Notes: a model not told the origin generated them from the letters alone. A stretch of DNA of 64,000 bases from Microvirga mediterraneensis (GCF_013520865.1 NZ_JACDXJ010000001.1:4077501-4141500), one strand, 5' to 3'; positions 1 to 8,668 are shown, numbered from the stretch's first letter. Made by a program: numbers and translations.

Positions 1-1102
1 TCGGATAATAGGTGAGCCGTTCGCTTGCCAGCGTGAGTCCCAGGCCCGGCAGAACCCTCTCGTAAAGGATGTGCGCGCCTACCTTACGGCCCGCCTCGAA
101 CTCGTCGTAGAGCGTCAGGCAAACACCGTGGGACAGCATCACGGTCGCGCGCGGCAGCTTGCCGATGGCAGCGGCAGCTTTGGTGGCGCGAACCAGCTTG
201 TCCGACGGCACCTTGAACTTGTTGTCGCCGATCTCGGCCCGAACGGCTTCGTGAATCGCGGTGACGCTCTCGGGCTCGTCGTTCTGATAAAGGCGGGTCG
301 CTTTGGCGGCCGCCCCTATGATGGCACGCGCGGCGTTCGGATCGGTCCTCGCGAATTCCTTATGCACTTCGAGCGCAAAGGAGTTGAGAGCCCAACTGAT
401 CGAGCCGAGAGTGAAGTTTTCCTGGAAATTCAGACTTGGAGAAGCGGTCGTGTCCGTGATGCTCGCGCTCATGTTCTTGCGGCCGAGGCTGACGAGCGTC
501 ACCGAGACCGATTGTCCCGACCAGAGCCCCTCCCACTCTTCGGGCTTCTTCGAAGTGTTGATCCGTGATGTACGAGGACCCGTTCCCTGAGGTCCGAAAA
601 GTGGGCTGCTCACGTGCTGCGGCTTACGCCTGATCGCAAAGACCGCATTGGCATCGTTGGCGATCGGCGCATTGGCGATGATGTAGGGCGGGAACAGGAT
701 GGCATCGATCCAAGCCTCCACATCGCCATCCGTCATCTTCACCCAATTCGGCGGCGGCGCGCCATCGATCTGATTGGCTCCTTCGAAGACTTCGCTCGGA
801 TCCCCGCTGAAGTCCTCGACGATCTTGATCGACGACTCGTTGCCGCCAATGAAGGGATTGTCCCACCAGAGGTCGATGAACTCCGTCCCTGCTCCGGAGG
901 AAATTCGATACCGGGCGCGTCCTTCCGTTCCGGTCATGAAGCCATCGGATTCGGTCCGCCACTCACCGACGGCCTTGGGCGCGACGGTTTGCGGCGGAAA
1001 CCACGGATCCGTGTAGATGCCATGATCGAGATGCTCGCTCTCACGAACAAGCGTCTCGTCGGTCAAATTCTTGAAGAAGCAATGCACGGATCGGGCGGCC
1101 AT
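1..1102 (-). CDS. Protein with aegerolysin-like N-terminal domain, cut by the left window edge
   Basis: An uninterrupted reading frame of at least 367 codons runs from an ATG at 1102 off the left edge, so the C-terminus is missing. The start is supported by a near-perfect Shine-Dalgarno (AAAGGAGGG, then AAAC, then ATG). The first ~110 residues have the pattern of aegerolysin/ET79-type beta-sandwich proteins: VHCFFKNLTDETL, an aromatic-rich turn with DPWFPP, then TGTEGRARYRI and DLWWDNPFIGGN, matching the family's GTEG and W-D-x-P-x-x-G-x-N signatures. Aegerolysins are small lipid-binding beta-sandwich proteins, some of which recruit pore-forming partners. The remaining ~250 residues have no motif I recognise. 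No signal peptide is visible at the N-terminus. The family call rests on motif resemblance only; the reading frame itself is secure. Confidence 0.6.
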   Translation of the reverse strand, partial: MAARSVHCFFKNLTDETLVRESEHLDHGIYTDPWFPPQTVAPKAVGEWRTESDGFMTGTEGRARYRISSGAGTEFIDLWWDNPFIGGNESSIKIVEDFSGDPSEVFEGANQIDGAPPPNWVKMTDGDVEAWIDAILFPPYIIANAPIANDANAVFAIRRKPQHVSSPLFGPQGTGPRTSRINTSKKPEEWEGLWSGQSVSVTLVSLGRKNMSASITDTTASPSLNFQENFTLGSISWALNSFALEVHKEFARTDPNAARAIIGAAAKATRLYQNDEPESVTAIHEAVRAEIGDNKFKVPSDKLVRATKAAAAIGKLPRATVMLSHGVCLTLYDEFEAGRKVGAHILYERVLPGLGLTLASERLTYYP

Positions 1103-1427
1103 GTTTCCCTCCTTTGACATCATGTCCACACAGGGCCGACGGACATCGGCCTGAGCATCAGAGACTCAACTGGACCAGGGATCGCTGTACCGTTTTAGCG
1201 CTCGCACGAAATTGCAATGCGGCCACGCCCGGAAAGAGGTACTACAGAGGAGATATGATTGTTCCGGGCAATACGTATGTTATGCGGCGCGATCTTTACT
1301 GCAACATACCATGCTTATTTTGCTACTTAACTTATATTTAGTCAATCTTCTGAAGACATGGTTCGTTTCTGAGATAAAGAATCCCGCCCGGCCTCGCATA
1401 AACTTTCACCTCAGGCGGCCGCACCGA
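1103..1427. other. AT-rich intergenic region upstream of the aegerolysin-like gene
   Basis: These 325 bases separate the start of the aegerolysin-like gene from the end of the SRAP gene, both on the minus strand. The stretch 1250-1380 is markedly more AT-rich than its surroundings, so it probably carries the promoter of the leftward gene. I could not assign a convincing -35/-10 pair, and I see no coding region or RNA gene here. Confidence 0.4.
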
Positions 1428-2177
1428 TCAGAACAAGCTCCCCTGCTCGTCCTCGTCGCTCGAAAGCGGCTTCTTCACCTTGGGCTTCTTCTCCTTCACC
1501 GGCGCGGGCTCCGGCCGGGCGAGCGGTTCCATGAGGCCCGGATCGTCGTTCTCGACCTTGTTCACGCGGCTGGAGACCGGCACGAGGTCGAGCCAGTCGT
1601 CGGGACAGGGACGCACGAGGCGCATTACGTCGGCGCGCTCGTCGCGCACATCGAGCCATGCGGCGATGTCGTCCTCGGAGAGGATCACGGGCATGCGGTC
1701 GTGCACGGCGGAGAGCGTTCCGTTGGCATCCGTGGTCACGATGGCGGCGGTATCGATCTCGGCCCCGTCCGGGCTCATATAGGTTTCCCACAGGCCCGCC
1801 ATCGGCATGGGCTTGCGGCTGCGCGGGCGGATCAGGAACGGGGTCTTCTCCTTTCCCTCCCGCCGCCATTCATAGAAGCCGTCTGCGAGGAAGATGCAGC
1901 GCCGGCGCTTCAGGGCCGCCTTGAAGGTCGGCTTGGTCTCCAGCGTCTCGCCGCGCGCGTTGATGACGAGGGGAAAGTCCTTCGGGTCCTTTACCCAGGA
2001 CGGCAGGAAGCCCCAGCGCACCAGCATGAAATGGCGCTCGCCGCGATCCTCCAGCACGATCGGGACCGGCTGCGTGGGAGCCACGTTGTAGCGCGGAGGA
2101 AAATTCGGCTGTTCGGGATAACCGAAGAAATCCCGATAGGTCTCGGGAGGAAGCGTGATCGCATAGCGTCCGCACAT
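1428..2177 (-). CDS. SOS response-associated peptidase (SRAP, YedK/HMCES family)
   Basis: A 249-residue protein of the SRAP family, which forms a thiazolidine DNA-protein crosslink with abasic sites in single-stranded DNA and so shields them during replication. Visible hallmarks are the N-terminal MCGRY with catalytic Cys2 (exposed after Met removal), NVAPTQ at 31-36, NARGE at 73-77, the active-site Glu103 in GFYEW and His159 in HDRMP. All the expected active-site residues are present. The C-terminal ~40 residues are Lys/Glu/Pro-rich and probably disordered. It stands alone, with a palindromic repeat upstream and no lexA-like partner beside it. Confidence 0.95.
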   Translation of the reverse strand: MCGRYAITLPPETYRDFFGYPEQPNFPPRYNVAPTQPVPIVLEDRGERHFMLVRWGFLPSWVKDPKDFPLVINARGETLETKPTFKAALKRRRCIFLADGFYEWRREGKEKTPFLIRPRSRKPMPMAGLWETYMSPDGAEIDTAAIVTTDANGTLSAVHDRMPVILSEDDIAAWLDVRDERADVMRLVRPCPDDWLDLVPVSSRVNKVENDDPGLMEPLARPEPAPVKEKKPKVKKPLSSDEDEQGSLF

Positions 2178-2200
2178 GGTCTTGTCCTCTCGTTCCGGCC

Positions 2201-2230
2201 CGTCATGGCCGGCCCTGTGCCGGTGATGAC
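2201..2230. repeat. Short palindromic repeat (A family, hybrid copy)
   Basis: A short inverted repeat just upstream of the SRAP start. It begins GTCATGGCCGG and ends CCGGTGATGAC, joining half of each arm type seen in the longer A-family elements elsewhere in the window (for example 3481-3580 and 9641-9733). Confidence 0.55.
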
Positions 2231-2249
2231 GACTGTGGGGCCTCTCTAT

Positions 2250-2350
2250 CCCTCATCCTGAGGAGCCGCGCAGCGGCGTCTCGAAGGATCGTCCAGCGAT
2301 CTCCGGATCCGCCCTCGTCCTTCGAGACGCTTCGCTCCTCAGGATGAGGG
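2250..2350. repeat. Long imperfect palindrome of about 100 bases (C family)
   Basis: CCCTCATCCTGAGGAGC at 2250-2266 is repeated inverted as GCTCCTCAGGATGAGGG at 2334-2350. The inner arms GTCTCGAAGGA and TCCTTCGAGAC also pair, so the whole element can fold into one long hairpin. It lies between the SRAP start and the corA stop. Elements of this look are common between genes in Rhizobiales; that remark is from general knowledge. Confidence 0.8.
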
Positions 2351-2372
2351 CTCAGGTCGAATGCATGTCAGT

Positions 2373-3368
2373 CTACAGCCACCGCTTCCAACGGAAGTAG
2401 AGATAAGGCAGCACGGCCGCCAAAACCATCAGCATGATGGCCCAGGGATAGCCGAACTCCCAGTCGAGTTCGGGCATGATCTTGAAGTTCATGCCGTAGA
2501 GCGACGAGACCAGGGTCGGCGGCAGGAAGATCACCGACATAACCGAGAAGATCTTGATGATGTCGTTCTGCTCGATGGTGACGAGCCCGAGGGTGGCGTC
2601 GAGCAGGAACTGAATCTTGTTGGACAGGAAGGTCGCATGCTCCTCGATGGATTGCACGTCGCGCAGGGCCGTGCGCCATTCCGTCTTGTAGCCTGCCGTC
2701 TTCTGCGGGCGCGGCATGCTGGCCGACAGGAACAGCAGCATGCGCTCCACGGACACCATGCTCTCGCGCACGTTGGAGATGACGTCGCCCTTGCGGCCGA
2801 TGGACTTCAGCGCCACGCGGTAGGAGGCGGCGCGGCGGGCACCCTGCTTCTCGTTCTCGAAGATCGATTGCGACAGGCGGTCGATGCGCGTTCCCACCGT
2901 GCCCAGGATCTCGGCGGCGCGGTCGATGATGGTCTCGAGCAATCCGTCGAGCACCGCCTCGGGCTGGTGCCGGCAGCCGCCCGGCTTGACGGCGCGCGCC
3001 ATGAACATGCTGAAGGAGCGCGGCTCGCCATAACGCACCGTCACGAGAGCCCGTTCGGTCAGGATGAAGGACACGTCGATCAGCTTCGGATTGTCCGTGT
3101 CGGAACTGCACAGGACCCGCGCCGTCATGTAGCGCGCGTTGTTCTCGTGGTAGAGGATCTCGGAGGGCTCGATATCAGCCATCTCCTCCTTGGTCGGGAT
3201 CTCGATGCTGAGGTGGACCTCGACGAGCCTGTCCTCGTCCTTGGTCGGATCGATCAGATCGATCCACAGGGCGTCCTGGGGGATCGGATCACCCGGCGGG
3301 AGGACCTGTCGGTCGAGGGACTCGCCCATCGGGCCCTTCACCTGCGCCGGTCTATGGATCACAATCAT
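2373..3368 (-). CDS. corA: CorA family magnesium/divalent cation transporter
   Basis: A 331-residue inner-membrane channel-type transporter for Mg2+ (or Co2+/Ni2+/Zn2+ in some relatives). The family's diagnostic YGMN motif is at residues 291-294, between two C-terminal membrane helices (roughly 266-288 and 305-325). The large soluble N-terminal funnel domain and long charged helix precede it. The protein ends RWKRWL, a basic tail typical of CorA. It sits alone between repeat elements, with no evident operon partner. The start at 3368 is the first ATG of the frame. Which metal it carries cannot be told from sequence. Confidence 0.93.
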   Translation of the reverse strand: MIVIHRPAQVKGPMGESLDRQVLPPGDPIPQDALWIDLIDPTKDEDRLVEVHLSIEIPTKEEMADIEPSEILYHENNARYMTARVLCSSDTDNPKLIDVSFILTERALVTVRYGEPRSFSMFMARAVKPGGCRHQPEAVLDGLLETIIDRAAEILGTVGTRIDRLSQSIFENEKQGARRAASYRVALKSIGRKGDVISNVRESMVSVERMLLFLSASMPRPQKTAGYKTEWRTALRDVQSIEEHATFLSNKIQFLLDATLGLVTIEQNDIIKIFSVMSVIFLPPTLVSSLYGMNFKIMPELDWEFGYPWAIMLMVLAAVLPYLYFRWKRWL

Positions 3369-3480
3369 ACGCGTACTTGCCTTTTGGAAGCCATGTCATG
3401 TCCGATCGACGAGGGCTTTGTACTCCCGTGAGAACTTCCTGTCATTCCCAGGCGGAGCCTAGCCGGGGAGGACACCCTCT

Positions 3481-3580
3481 CACGTCATGGCCGACCTTGT
3501 GCCGGCCATCCCGATAAGGTGAAGCGTTGCGCTTTTCCGATCGAGATCACCGGGACAAGCCCGGTGATGACGTGGGAGGG
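3481..3580. repeat. Two-armed palindromic intergenic repeat (A family)
   Basis: The left arm GTCATGGCCGACC...GCCGGCCATCCCGAT and the right arm ATCGAGATCACCGGG...CCCGGTGATGAC each form a hairpin, separated by a short GC-rich linker (AAGCGTTGCGCTT). The element fills much of the gap between the corA promoter side and the SDR stop codon. Confidence 0.8.
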
Positions 3581-3612
3581 TATAGTTCACGACCAGAGCG
3601 ACGTGGACAGAC

Positions 3613-4464
3613 CTAACCCAACGACGACAGCGGCGGCGTGTCGTCCGGCACGAAGAAATCGGGCGCGAGGGGCTGGCTTGGATCGACCCGGTACTTCTCG
3701 AAATCGGTCACGCCCTCCCCGTGGAGGAAGACATCGTCGATCAGGAAATGTCCCGAGAAGCTCCGCGCGGGTTTTTGGAAGATCGCATGGGCCGCATCGG
3801 CCAGGATCTCCGGGGTGCGGCTCGCCTGCGCGAGGGCCTCGCCGCCGAGCAGGTTACGGATGGCGCTCGTGGCGATGGTCGTGCGCGGCCAGAGCGCGTT
3901 GACGGCGATCCCCTTGGCCCGCAACTCTCCCGACAGCCCGAGCACGCACAGGCCCATGCCGTACTTGGCGAGCGAATAGGCTAGGTGCGGCGCGAACCAT
4001 TTCTCGCTCATGTCGAGGGGCGGCGAGAGCATGAGGATGTGCGGGTTCTCGGCCTTTTCCAGATGCGGGATCGCGTATTTCGACACCATGTAGGTGCCGC
4101 GCGTGTTGATCTGGTGCATCAGATCGAAGCGCTTCATGTCGGTCTGGGGCGTCGGCGTGAGGCTGATGGCGCTCGCGTTGTTGACCACGATGTCGAGGCC
4201 GCCGAAGGTCTCGACCGTTTTGCCGATGGCGCCCTTCACGGCCTCTTCGTCGCGCACGTCGACCACGAGCGGCAGGGCCTTGCCGCCCGCCGCCTCGATT
4301 TCTTCCGCGGCCGTGTAGATGGTGCCGGGCAGCTTCGGATGCGGCTCGGCGGTCTTGGCCGCGATGACCACGTTCGCGCCGTCCCGGGCGGCGCGCAGGC
4401 CGATGGCAAGACCGATGCCGCGGGAAGCGCCGGTGATGAACAGGGTTTTTCCGTTGAGCTTCAT
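3613..4464 (-). CDS. SDR family oxidoreductase (HSDL2-like short-chain dehydrogenase)
   Basis: A 283-residue NAD(P)-dependent short-chain dehydrogenase. It has the Rossmann motif TGASRGIG near residue 11, NNAS near residue 91, and the catalytic S...YSLAK arrangement around residues 146-170. The spacing and the PHPKLPGTIYTAAEEIEAAGG stretch (given here only as a description of its position near residues 42-62) resemble the HSDL2 group of putative fatty-acyl or hydroxysteroid dehydrogenases. Only four bases separate it from the stop of the upstream acyl-CoA dehydrogenase, so the two are almost certainly co-transcribed and may act on the same acyl substrate. The substrate itself is unknown. Confidence 0.88.
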   Translation of the reverse strand: MKLNGKTLFITGASRGIGLAIGLRAARDGANVVIAAKTAEPHPKLPGTIYTAAEEIEAAGGKALPLVVDVRDEEAVKGAIGKTVETFGGLDIVVNNASAISLTPTPQTDMKRFDLMHQINTRGTYMVSKYAIPHLEKAENPHILMLSPPLDMSEKWFAPHLAYSLAKYGMGLCVLGLSGELRAKGIAVNALWPRTTIATSAIRNLLGGEALAQASRTPEILADAAHAIFQKPARSFSGHFLIDDVFLHGEGVTDFEKYRVDPSQPLAPDFFVPDDTPPLSSLG

Positions 4465-4468
4465 GGGA

Positions 4469-6247
4469 TCAGCCCGCCAGCGCGAGGTTAGCGTCCTGCA
4501 GGAAGCCCGCGCCGCCCATCACCGTCTCCTCCAGGCCCCTGGCCCCGACGGCGATGTTCTCGGCGAAGAACCGGCACAGCGCGATGCGGCCCGCATGGGC
4601 GGGATCCGTGTCGCCGGCCTTCGCCAGCGCCTGCGCGGCGAGAGCCATCTCGGCCAAAGCCGTGCCGCCCTGCGCCAGGGCGAAGAGGCGCAGGTACGGC
4701 GTCGCACCGGCCAATGCCTCGCCCTGCGCGTTGGAGGAAACCGCCTGCAGCAGATAGCCCGTGGCCCGGTCCAGGCTCTCGACCGCATCGCGCAGGCGCG
4801 GCGCGGTCGCACCGAAAGCGGGCGTTCCCTCCTTCAGGAGCCGTGCGACCGTGGCGCGCATGGACGCGATCTGCCCCCTGACCGTCTCGCCGCCGGCAAG
4901 CGGCAGCTTGCGGGTGACGAGATCGATGGCCTGGATGCCGTTGGTGCCCTCGTAGATCGGCGCGATGCGCGCATCGCGGAAATGCTGCGCGGCGCCCGTC
5001 TCCTCGATGAAGCCCATGCCGCCATGCACCTGCACGCCGAGAGAGGCGACCTCCATGCCGATATCGGTCGAGAATGCCTTCGCTACCGGCGTCAGCAGGG
5101 AGGCGCGCTCGTGCGCCTTCTTCCGGCGCGCGGGATCCTGTTCGAGATGCGCCCGGTCGATGGCCTCCGCCGTCATGTAGCAGATCGCCCGCGCGGCGGC
5201 CGTGAGCGCCTTCATGGTGAGCAGGTTGCGCTGCACGTCCGGATGCACGGCGATCGGGCTCATGCCCTCGGCGGCCCCGATGGCACGGCCCTGCCGGCGC
5301 TCGCGGGCGTAGGCCAGCGCCTGCTGATAGGCGCGCTCGGCGATGGCGACCCCCTGCAGGCCCACGGCGAGGCGCGCGTTGTTCATCATCGTGAACATGC
5401 AGGCGAGCCCCCGGTTCTCCTCGCCGACGAGCCAGCCGACCGCGCCGCCCTCGTCGCCGAAGATCATCGTGCAGGTGGGCGAGGCATGGATGCCGAGCTT
5501 GTGCTCGATCGAATGGCAGCGCACATCGTTGCGCGTGCCGTCGGGCAGGAACTTCGGCACCAGGAAGAGCGAGATGCCGCGCGTGCCGGCGGGTGCATCG
5601 GGCAGGCGCGCGAGCACGAGGTGGACGATGTTGTCGGTGAGATCGTGCTCGCCATAGGTGATGAAAATCTTCTGGCCGGTGATGCGATAGGTGCCGTCGC
5701 CCGCTGGCTCGGCGCGGGACCGCAAGGCCGCGAGATCGGAGCCCGCCTGCGGCTCGGTCAGGTTCATGGTCGCGGTCCATTCGCCGGAGACGAGCTTGTC
5801 GAGGTATCGGCTCTTCAGGTCATCCGAAGCATGGGTGGTGAGCGCCTCGATGGCCCCCATGGTCAGGACGGGGCCGATGCCGAACGCCATGGAGGCGGCG
5901 TTCCACATCTCCACGCAGGCGGAATTAAGGAGCGTCGGCAGGCCCTGCCCGCCATATTCCACCGGACCTGGCAGCGCGTTCCAACCGGCTTCCGCCCAGG
6001 CCCTGTAAGCCTGCTTCCAACCGGGCGCGGTGGTCACCTGGCCGTCCTTGAAGACGGCGCCGTGCCGGTCGCCCTCCCGATTGAGGGGCGCGATCACGTC
6101 GTTGGCGAAGCGACCAGCCTCGTCCAGGATGGTCTCGGCCAGATCGACGGACAGGTCGCCGTAGACGCCGTCGGCCACGGCCCGGTCGAGGCCCGCCACA
6201 TGTCGCATAGTAAAGACGATGTCCGGAACAGGCGCGCGGTAGGTCAT
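4469..6247 (-). CDS. Acyl-CoA dehydrogenase (long ~590-aa type)
   Basis: A 592-residue FAD-dependent acyl-CoA dehydrogenase that would pass electrons to ETF and then to the ETF-QO encoded at 38115-39779. It has the ACAD middle-domain motif MNLTEPQAGSDL, the substrate/FAD segment GQKIFITYGEHD, and the C-terminal QVHGGMGFIEE with YEGTNGIQA. The length and extra C-terminal domain match the DmdC-like/AidB-related long ACADs (the group that includes 3-methylmercaptopropionyl-CoA dehydrogenase), not the ~380-residue classic enzymes. The ATG at 6247 is preferred over the adjacent upstream TTG because GAGAGGAAA lies at good spacing. The true acyl substrate is not determinable here. Confidence 0.9.
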   Translation of the reverse strand: MTYRAPVPDIVFTMRHVAGLDRAVADGVYGDLSVDLAETILDEAGRFANDVIAPLNREGDRHGAVFKDGQVTTAPGWKQAYRAWAEAGWNALPGPVEYGGQGLPTLLNSACVEMWNAASMAFGIGPVLTMGAIEALTTHASDDLKSRYLDKLVSGEWTATMNLTEPQAGSDLAALRSRAEPAGDGTYRITGQKIFITYGEHDLTDNIVHLVLARLPDAPAGTRGISLFLVPKFLPDGTRNDVRCHSIEHKLGIHASPTCTMIFGDEGGAVGWLVGEENRGLACMFTMMNNARLAVGLQGVAIAERAYQQALAYARERRQGRAIGAAEGMSPIAVHPDVQRNLLTMKALTAAARAICYMTAEAIDRAHLEQDPARRKKAHERASLLTPVAKAFSTDIGMEVASLGVQVHGGMGFIEETGAAQHFRDARIAPIYEGTNGIQAIDLVTRKLPLAGGETVRGQIASMRATVARLLKEGTPAFGATAPRLRDAVESLDRATGYLLQAVSSNAQGEALAGATPYLRLFALAQGGTALAEMALAAQALAKAGDTDPAHAGRIALCRFFAENIAVGARGLEETVMGGAGFLQDANLALAG

Positions 6248-6353
6248 CAAGGTTTCCTCTCAAACACGGGGCTTTTCATATTGACGCGTGTTCTCGCGCC
6301 GTTAAACCCGCCCGGCAAGGGCAAAGGCCCCGTCGGAAAAGGATAGTTTAGAC

Positions 6354-7346
6354 GTGAACGATCACGGGTCAATGCGCCAAACGGAGCGTCTGGCGGCCGA
6401 TGCGGCGGGGCTGGCCCGGGCGGCGGACATTCTGCGGGGCGGCGGCCTCGTGGCCTTCCCGACGGAAACGGTCTACGGCTTGGGCGCCGACGCGACCGAC
6501 GCGGAGGCGGTGGCCGGGATCTATGCCGCCAAGGAGCGCCCGAGCTTCAACCCGCTGATCTCGCATCTGGACAGCTTCGAATCCGCCAGGGTCCAAGGCC
6601 TATTCGATGAGACGGCCACACGGCTGGCGCAAGCCTTCTGGCCCGGTCCCCTGACCCTTGTGGTGCCGGTTGCCCCCACCTGCACCGTCTCGGATCTCGC
6701 CCGCGCCGGCCTCGACAGCGTAGGCTTAAGGGTGCCGGCCCATCCCCTCGCCCATGCGCTTCTGGAACGGACGGGCCGGCCCGTGGCCGCGCCTTCGGCC
6801 AACCGCTCGGGCCGCATCAGCCCGACCGATGCGGACCATGTACTGGGGGATCTCGACGGGCGGATCGACGCGGTGCTCGACGGCGGGGCCGCGCAGGTCG
6901 GCGTCGAATCGACCATCGTCTCGTGCCTCGACGGCACACCGCGCCTGCTCCGTCCGGGCGGCATTCCCCGCGAGGCCATCGAGGCGCTGATCGGTAAAAA
7001 GCTCGAAATGGGTGCGGAGACGTTAGGCGCGAGTCCGCTCGCCCCGGGCATGCTGGCCTCCCATTATGCCCCACGGGCGCAGGTGCGCCTGAACGCGACG
7101 GGCATCCGGCCGGGGGAAGCCGCCCTGCTCTTCGGTCCGGGGGGGGCTCAAGGCGCGGAGACGGCCCGGGCTACCCTGAACCTCAGCGAAAACGGCGACC
7201 TCGTGGAGGCCGCCGCTCATCTGTTTTCCTATCTCAGACAACTCGACGCATCGGGCGCCGCGACCATTGCGGTCGGCCCCATCCCGGAGACGGGTTTGGG
7301 CGAGGCCATCAACGACCGCCTGAGGCGCGCCGCTGCGGAGCGGTAG
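6354..7346 (+). CDS. tsaC: L-threonylcarbamoyladenylate synthase (Sua5/YwlC/YrdC family)
   Basis: A 330-residue enzyme that makes threonylcarbamoyl-AMP from Thr, bicarbonate and ATP, the first step of t6A37 tRNA modification. The N-terminal ~200 residues are a YrdC domain with FPTETVYGLGADA near residue 36, the KERPSFNPL loop, and APSANRSGRISPT. The C-terminal ~120 residues form the smaller Sua5-specific domain, introduced by a linker ending APGMLASHYAPRAQ. The length therefore fits Sua5 better than the short TsaC form. Translation could begin at 6354 or at the in-frame ATG at 6372. It is divergent from the acyl-CoA dehydrogenase, with about 100 bases between them. Confidence 0.94.
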   Translation: MNDHGSMRQTERLAADAAGLARAADILRGGGLVAFPTETVYGLGADATDAEAVAGIYAAKERPSFNPLISHLDSFESARVQGLFDETATRLAQAFWPGPLTLVVPVAPTCTVSDLARAGLDSVGLRVPAHPLAHALLERTGRPVAAPSANRSGRISPTDADHVLGDLDGRIDAVLDGGAAQVGVESTIVSCLDGTPRLLRPGGIPREAIEALIGKKLEMGAETLGASPLAPGMLASHYAPRAQVRLNATGIRPGEAALLFGPGGAQGAETARATLNLSENGDLVEAAAHLFSYLRQLDASGAATIAVGPIPETGLGEAINDRLRRAAAER

Positions 7347-7493
7347 CGCACTATGTGGAAAAGCGGATTCGATTTTTCCACATCCAACGATGCGTAAGGC
7401 AAGAGAAAGAATCAGCAGTTGCACATTATAGGTTTATGCTACAGATGAATTGTTATAAATTAACATAAATCCGGTCTAATCTATAGGCTTGTT

Positions 7494-7838
7494 ATGCAAT
7501 CTTTCCGCTATTTAAAATTCGCTTATCTGCTGATGTTTGCGGGACTTGCTGTACCCTTCATTCAGCTTTTTGGCGGCATCGTCGCGAGCTTGACGGATCC
7601 TAAGGATAAGTCCCGCATCTCGCACCATTGCGCTTATATTCTGGATACTATTTGGATTACGACACTTCTCGCAATCATATCCTCGGTCGCATACCTCGTT
7701 GCCGCAAAGCTCGCGAAATCCAGTCTTGTAGGCTTGCTGATCGCCATTATTGCGGTCAACGTGCTCCTCTACCTCTATCGCGTGATCTCTGGATTTCTCG
7801 CTTTGCAAAAGGACGTCGCGGCAACCACTCAAATCTAA
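7494..7838 (+). CDS. Small integral membrane protein of unknown function
   Basis: A 114-residue protein with three predicted hydrophobic helices: roughly residues 8-30, 50-72 and 78-102. Between the first two is a short polar loop, DPKDKSRISHH. The topology and the loop resemble small DUF4870/Tic20-like or YciI-neighbour membrane proteins, but I see no decisive motif and assign no function. Codon usage and base composition are clearly more AT-rich than the flanking sua5 and wrbA genes, as is the 150-base leader before it. That is a sign of possible recent acquisition or relaxed constraint. Confidence 0.6.
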   Translation: MQSFRYLKFAYLLMFAGLAVPFIQLFGGIVASLTDPKDKSRISHHCAYILDTIWITTLLAIISSVAYLVAAKLAKSSLVGLLIAIIAVNVLLYLYRVISGFLALQKDVAATTQI

Positions 7839-7897
7839 AAGGAGAGCGGCACACCGTTATGGCATACCGCTCACACTTGATGCTTTAAATAAAAGCC

Positions 7898-8500
7898 TTA
7901 CTTCGCCGCGAGCTTCGCGGCGATCTGGGCGACGTGGCGGCCCTGGAAGCGGGCGCCGTCGAGATCGATCTCGGTCGGCTGGCGCGAGCCGTCGCCGCCG
8001 GTCGCCGTGGAGGCGCCGTAAGGCGAGCCGCCGCGGATCTGATCGACACCCATCTGGCCCTGGAAGGAATACGGCAAGCCGGCGACCACCATGCCATGGT
8101 GCAGGAACACCGGCAGCGTCGTGAGGATCGTCGCTTCGAGGCCGCCGTGCTGGTTGGCCGCGGAGGTGAAGACCGAGCCCACCTTGCCGATGAGGGCTCC
8201 CTTGGCCCACAGGCCGCCGGTCTGGTCGAGGAAGTTCTTCATCTGGGCCGCCATGGTGCCGTAGCGGGTCGGCGTGCCGAGAATGATGGCGTCGTATTCG
8301 GGCAACTCTTCGACGGTGGCGATGGGAGCCTTCTGGTCCGTCTTGTAGTAAGCCGCCTTAGCCACCTCCGCAGGAACGAGTTCCGGCACGCGCTTCACCG
8401 CGACTTCGGCGCCGGCCTCGCGAGCGCCTTCGGCGGCGGCATAAGCCATCTGCTCGATATGTCCCCAGGACGAATAATACAGAACCAGAACCTTGGTCAT
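7898..8500 (-). CDS. wrbA: NAD(P)H:quinone oxidoreductase, WrbA type
   Basis: A 200-residue flavodoxin-fold FMN protein that reduces quinones by two electrons, limiting redox cycling. The FMN phosphate loop [11 protein letters not shown] lies at residues 8-18. The family motif [20 protein letters not shown] is near residues 76-95, with SAANQHGG near 113 and GSPYGAST near 160. The length matches E. coli WrbA (198 aa). The ATG at 8500 is chosen over the longer in-frame extension because the flavodoxin start [10 protein letters not shown] begins there and CGGAG precedes it. It is divergent from a LysR regulator whose operator-like sites lie in the shared gap. Confidence 0.94.
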   Translation of the reverse strand: MTKVLVLYYSSWGHIEQMAYAAAEGAREAGAEVAVKRVPELVPAEVAKAAYYKTDQKAPIATVEELPEYDAIILGTPTRYGTMAAQMKNFLDQTGGLWAKGALIGKVGSVFTSAANQHGGLEATILTTLPVFLHHGMVVAGLPYSFQGQMGVDQIRGGSPYGASTATGGDGSRQPTEIDLDGARFQGRHVAQIAAKLAAK

Positions 8501-8616
8501 TTGAACTCCGATCGATTGAGATTGGAACGCGGATGACCCGGCTTCCGGCACACATGTCCTGGGCTGGGAGAGGGCCTCCGGCTATTGTTGACTTAAGGGA
8601 GGATAATCTTTCCACC

Positions 8617-8664
8617 TTGCAAAACCAGTGCTAGATTTGCAGGATCTCTCTTGCAGGAATGCAA
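8617..8664. promoter_or_regulatory. Candidate LysR operator in the wrbA/lysR divergent region
   Basis: The half-site TTGCA occurs three times: TTGCAA at 8617-8622, TTGCA at 8637-8641, and a dyad TTGCAGGAATGCAA at 8651-8664 that satisfies the T-N11-A rule for LysR operators. The dyad overlaps the AGGAA ribosome-binding site of lysR (ATG at 8669), which would suit negative autoregulation. Confidence 0.5.
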
Positions 8665-8668
8665 ATCG

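Noticed and set aside
6281..6308. TTGACG plus TAAACC as the sua5 promoter
   Set aside because: The -10 match is too poor to report as a promoter.
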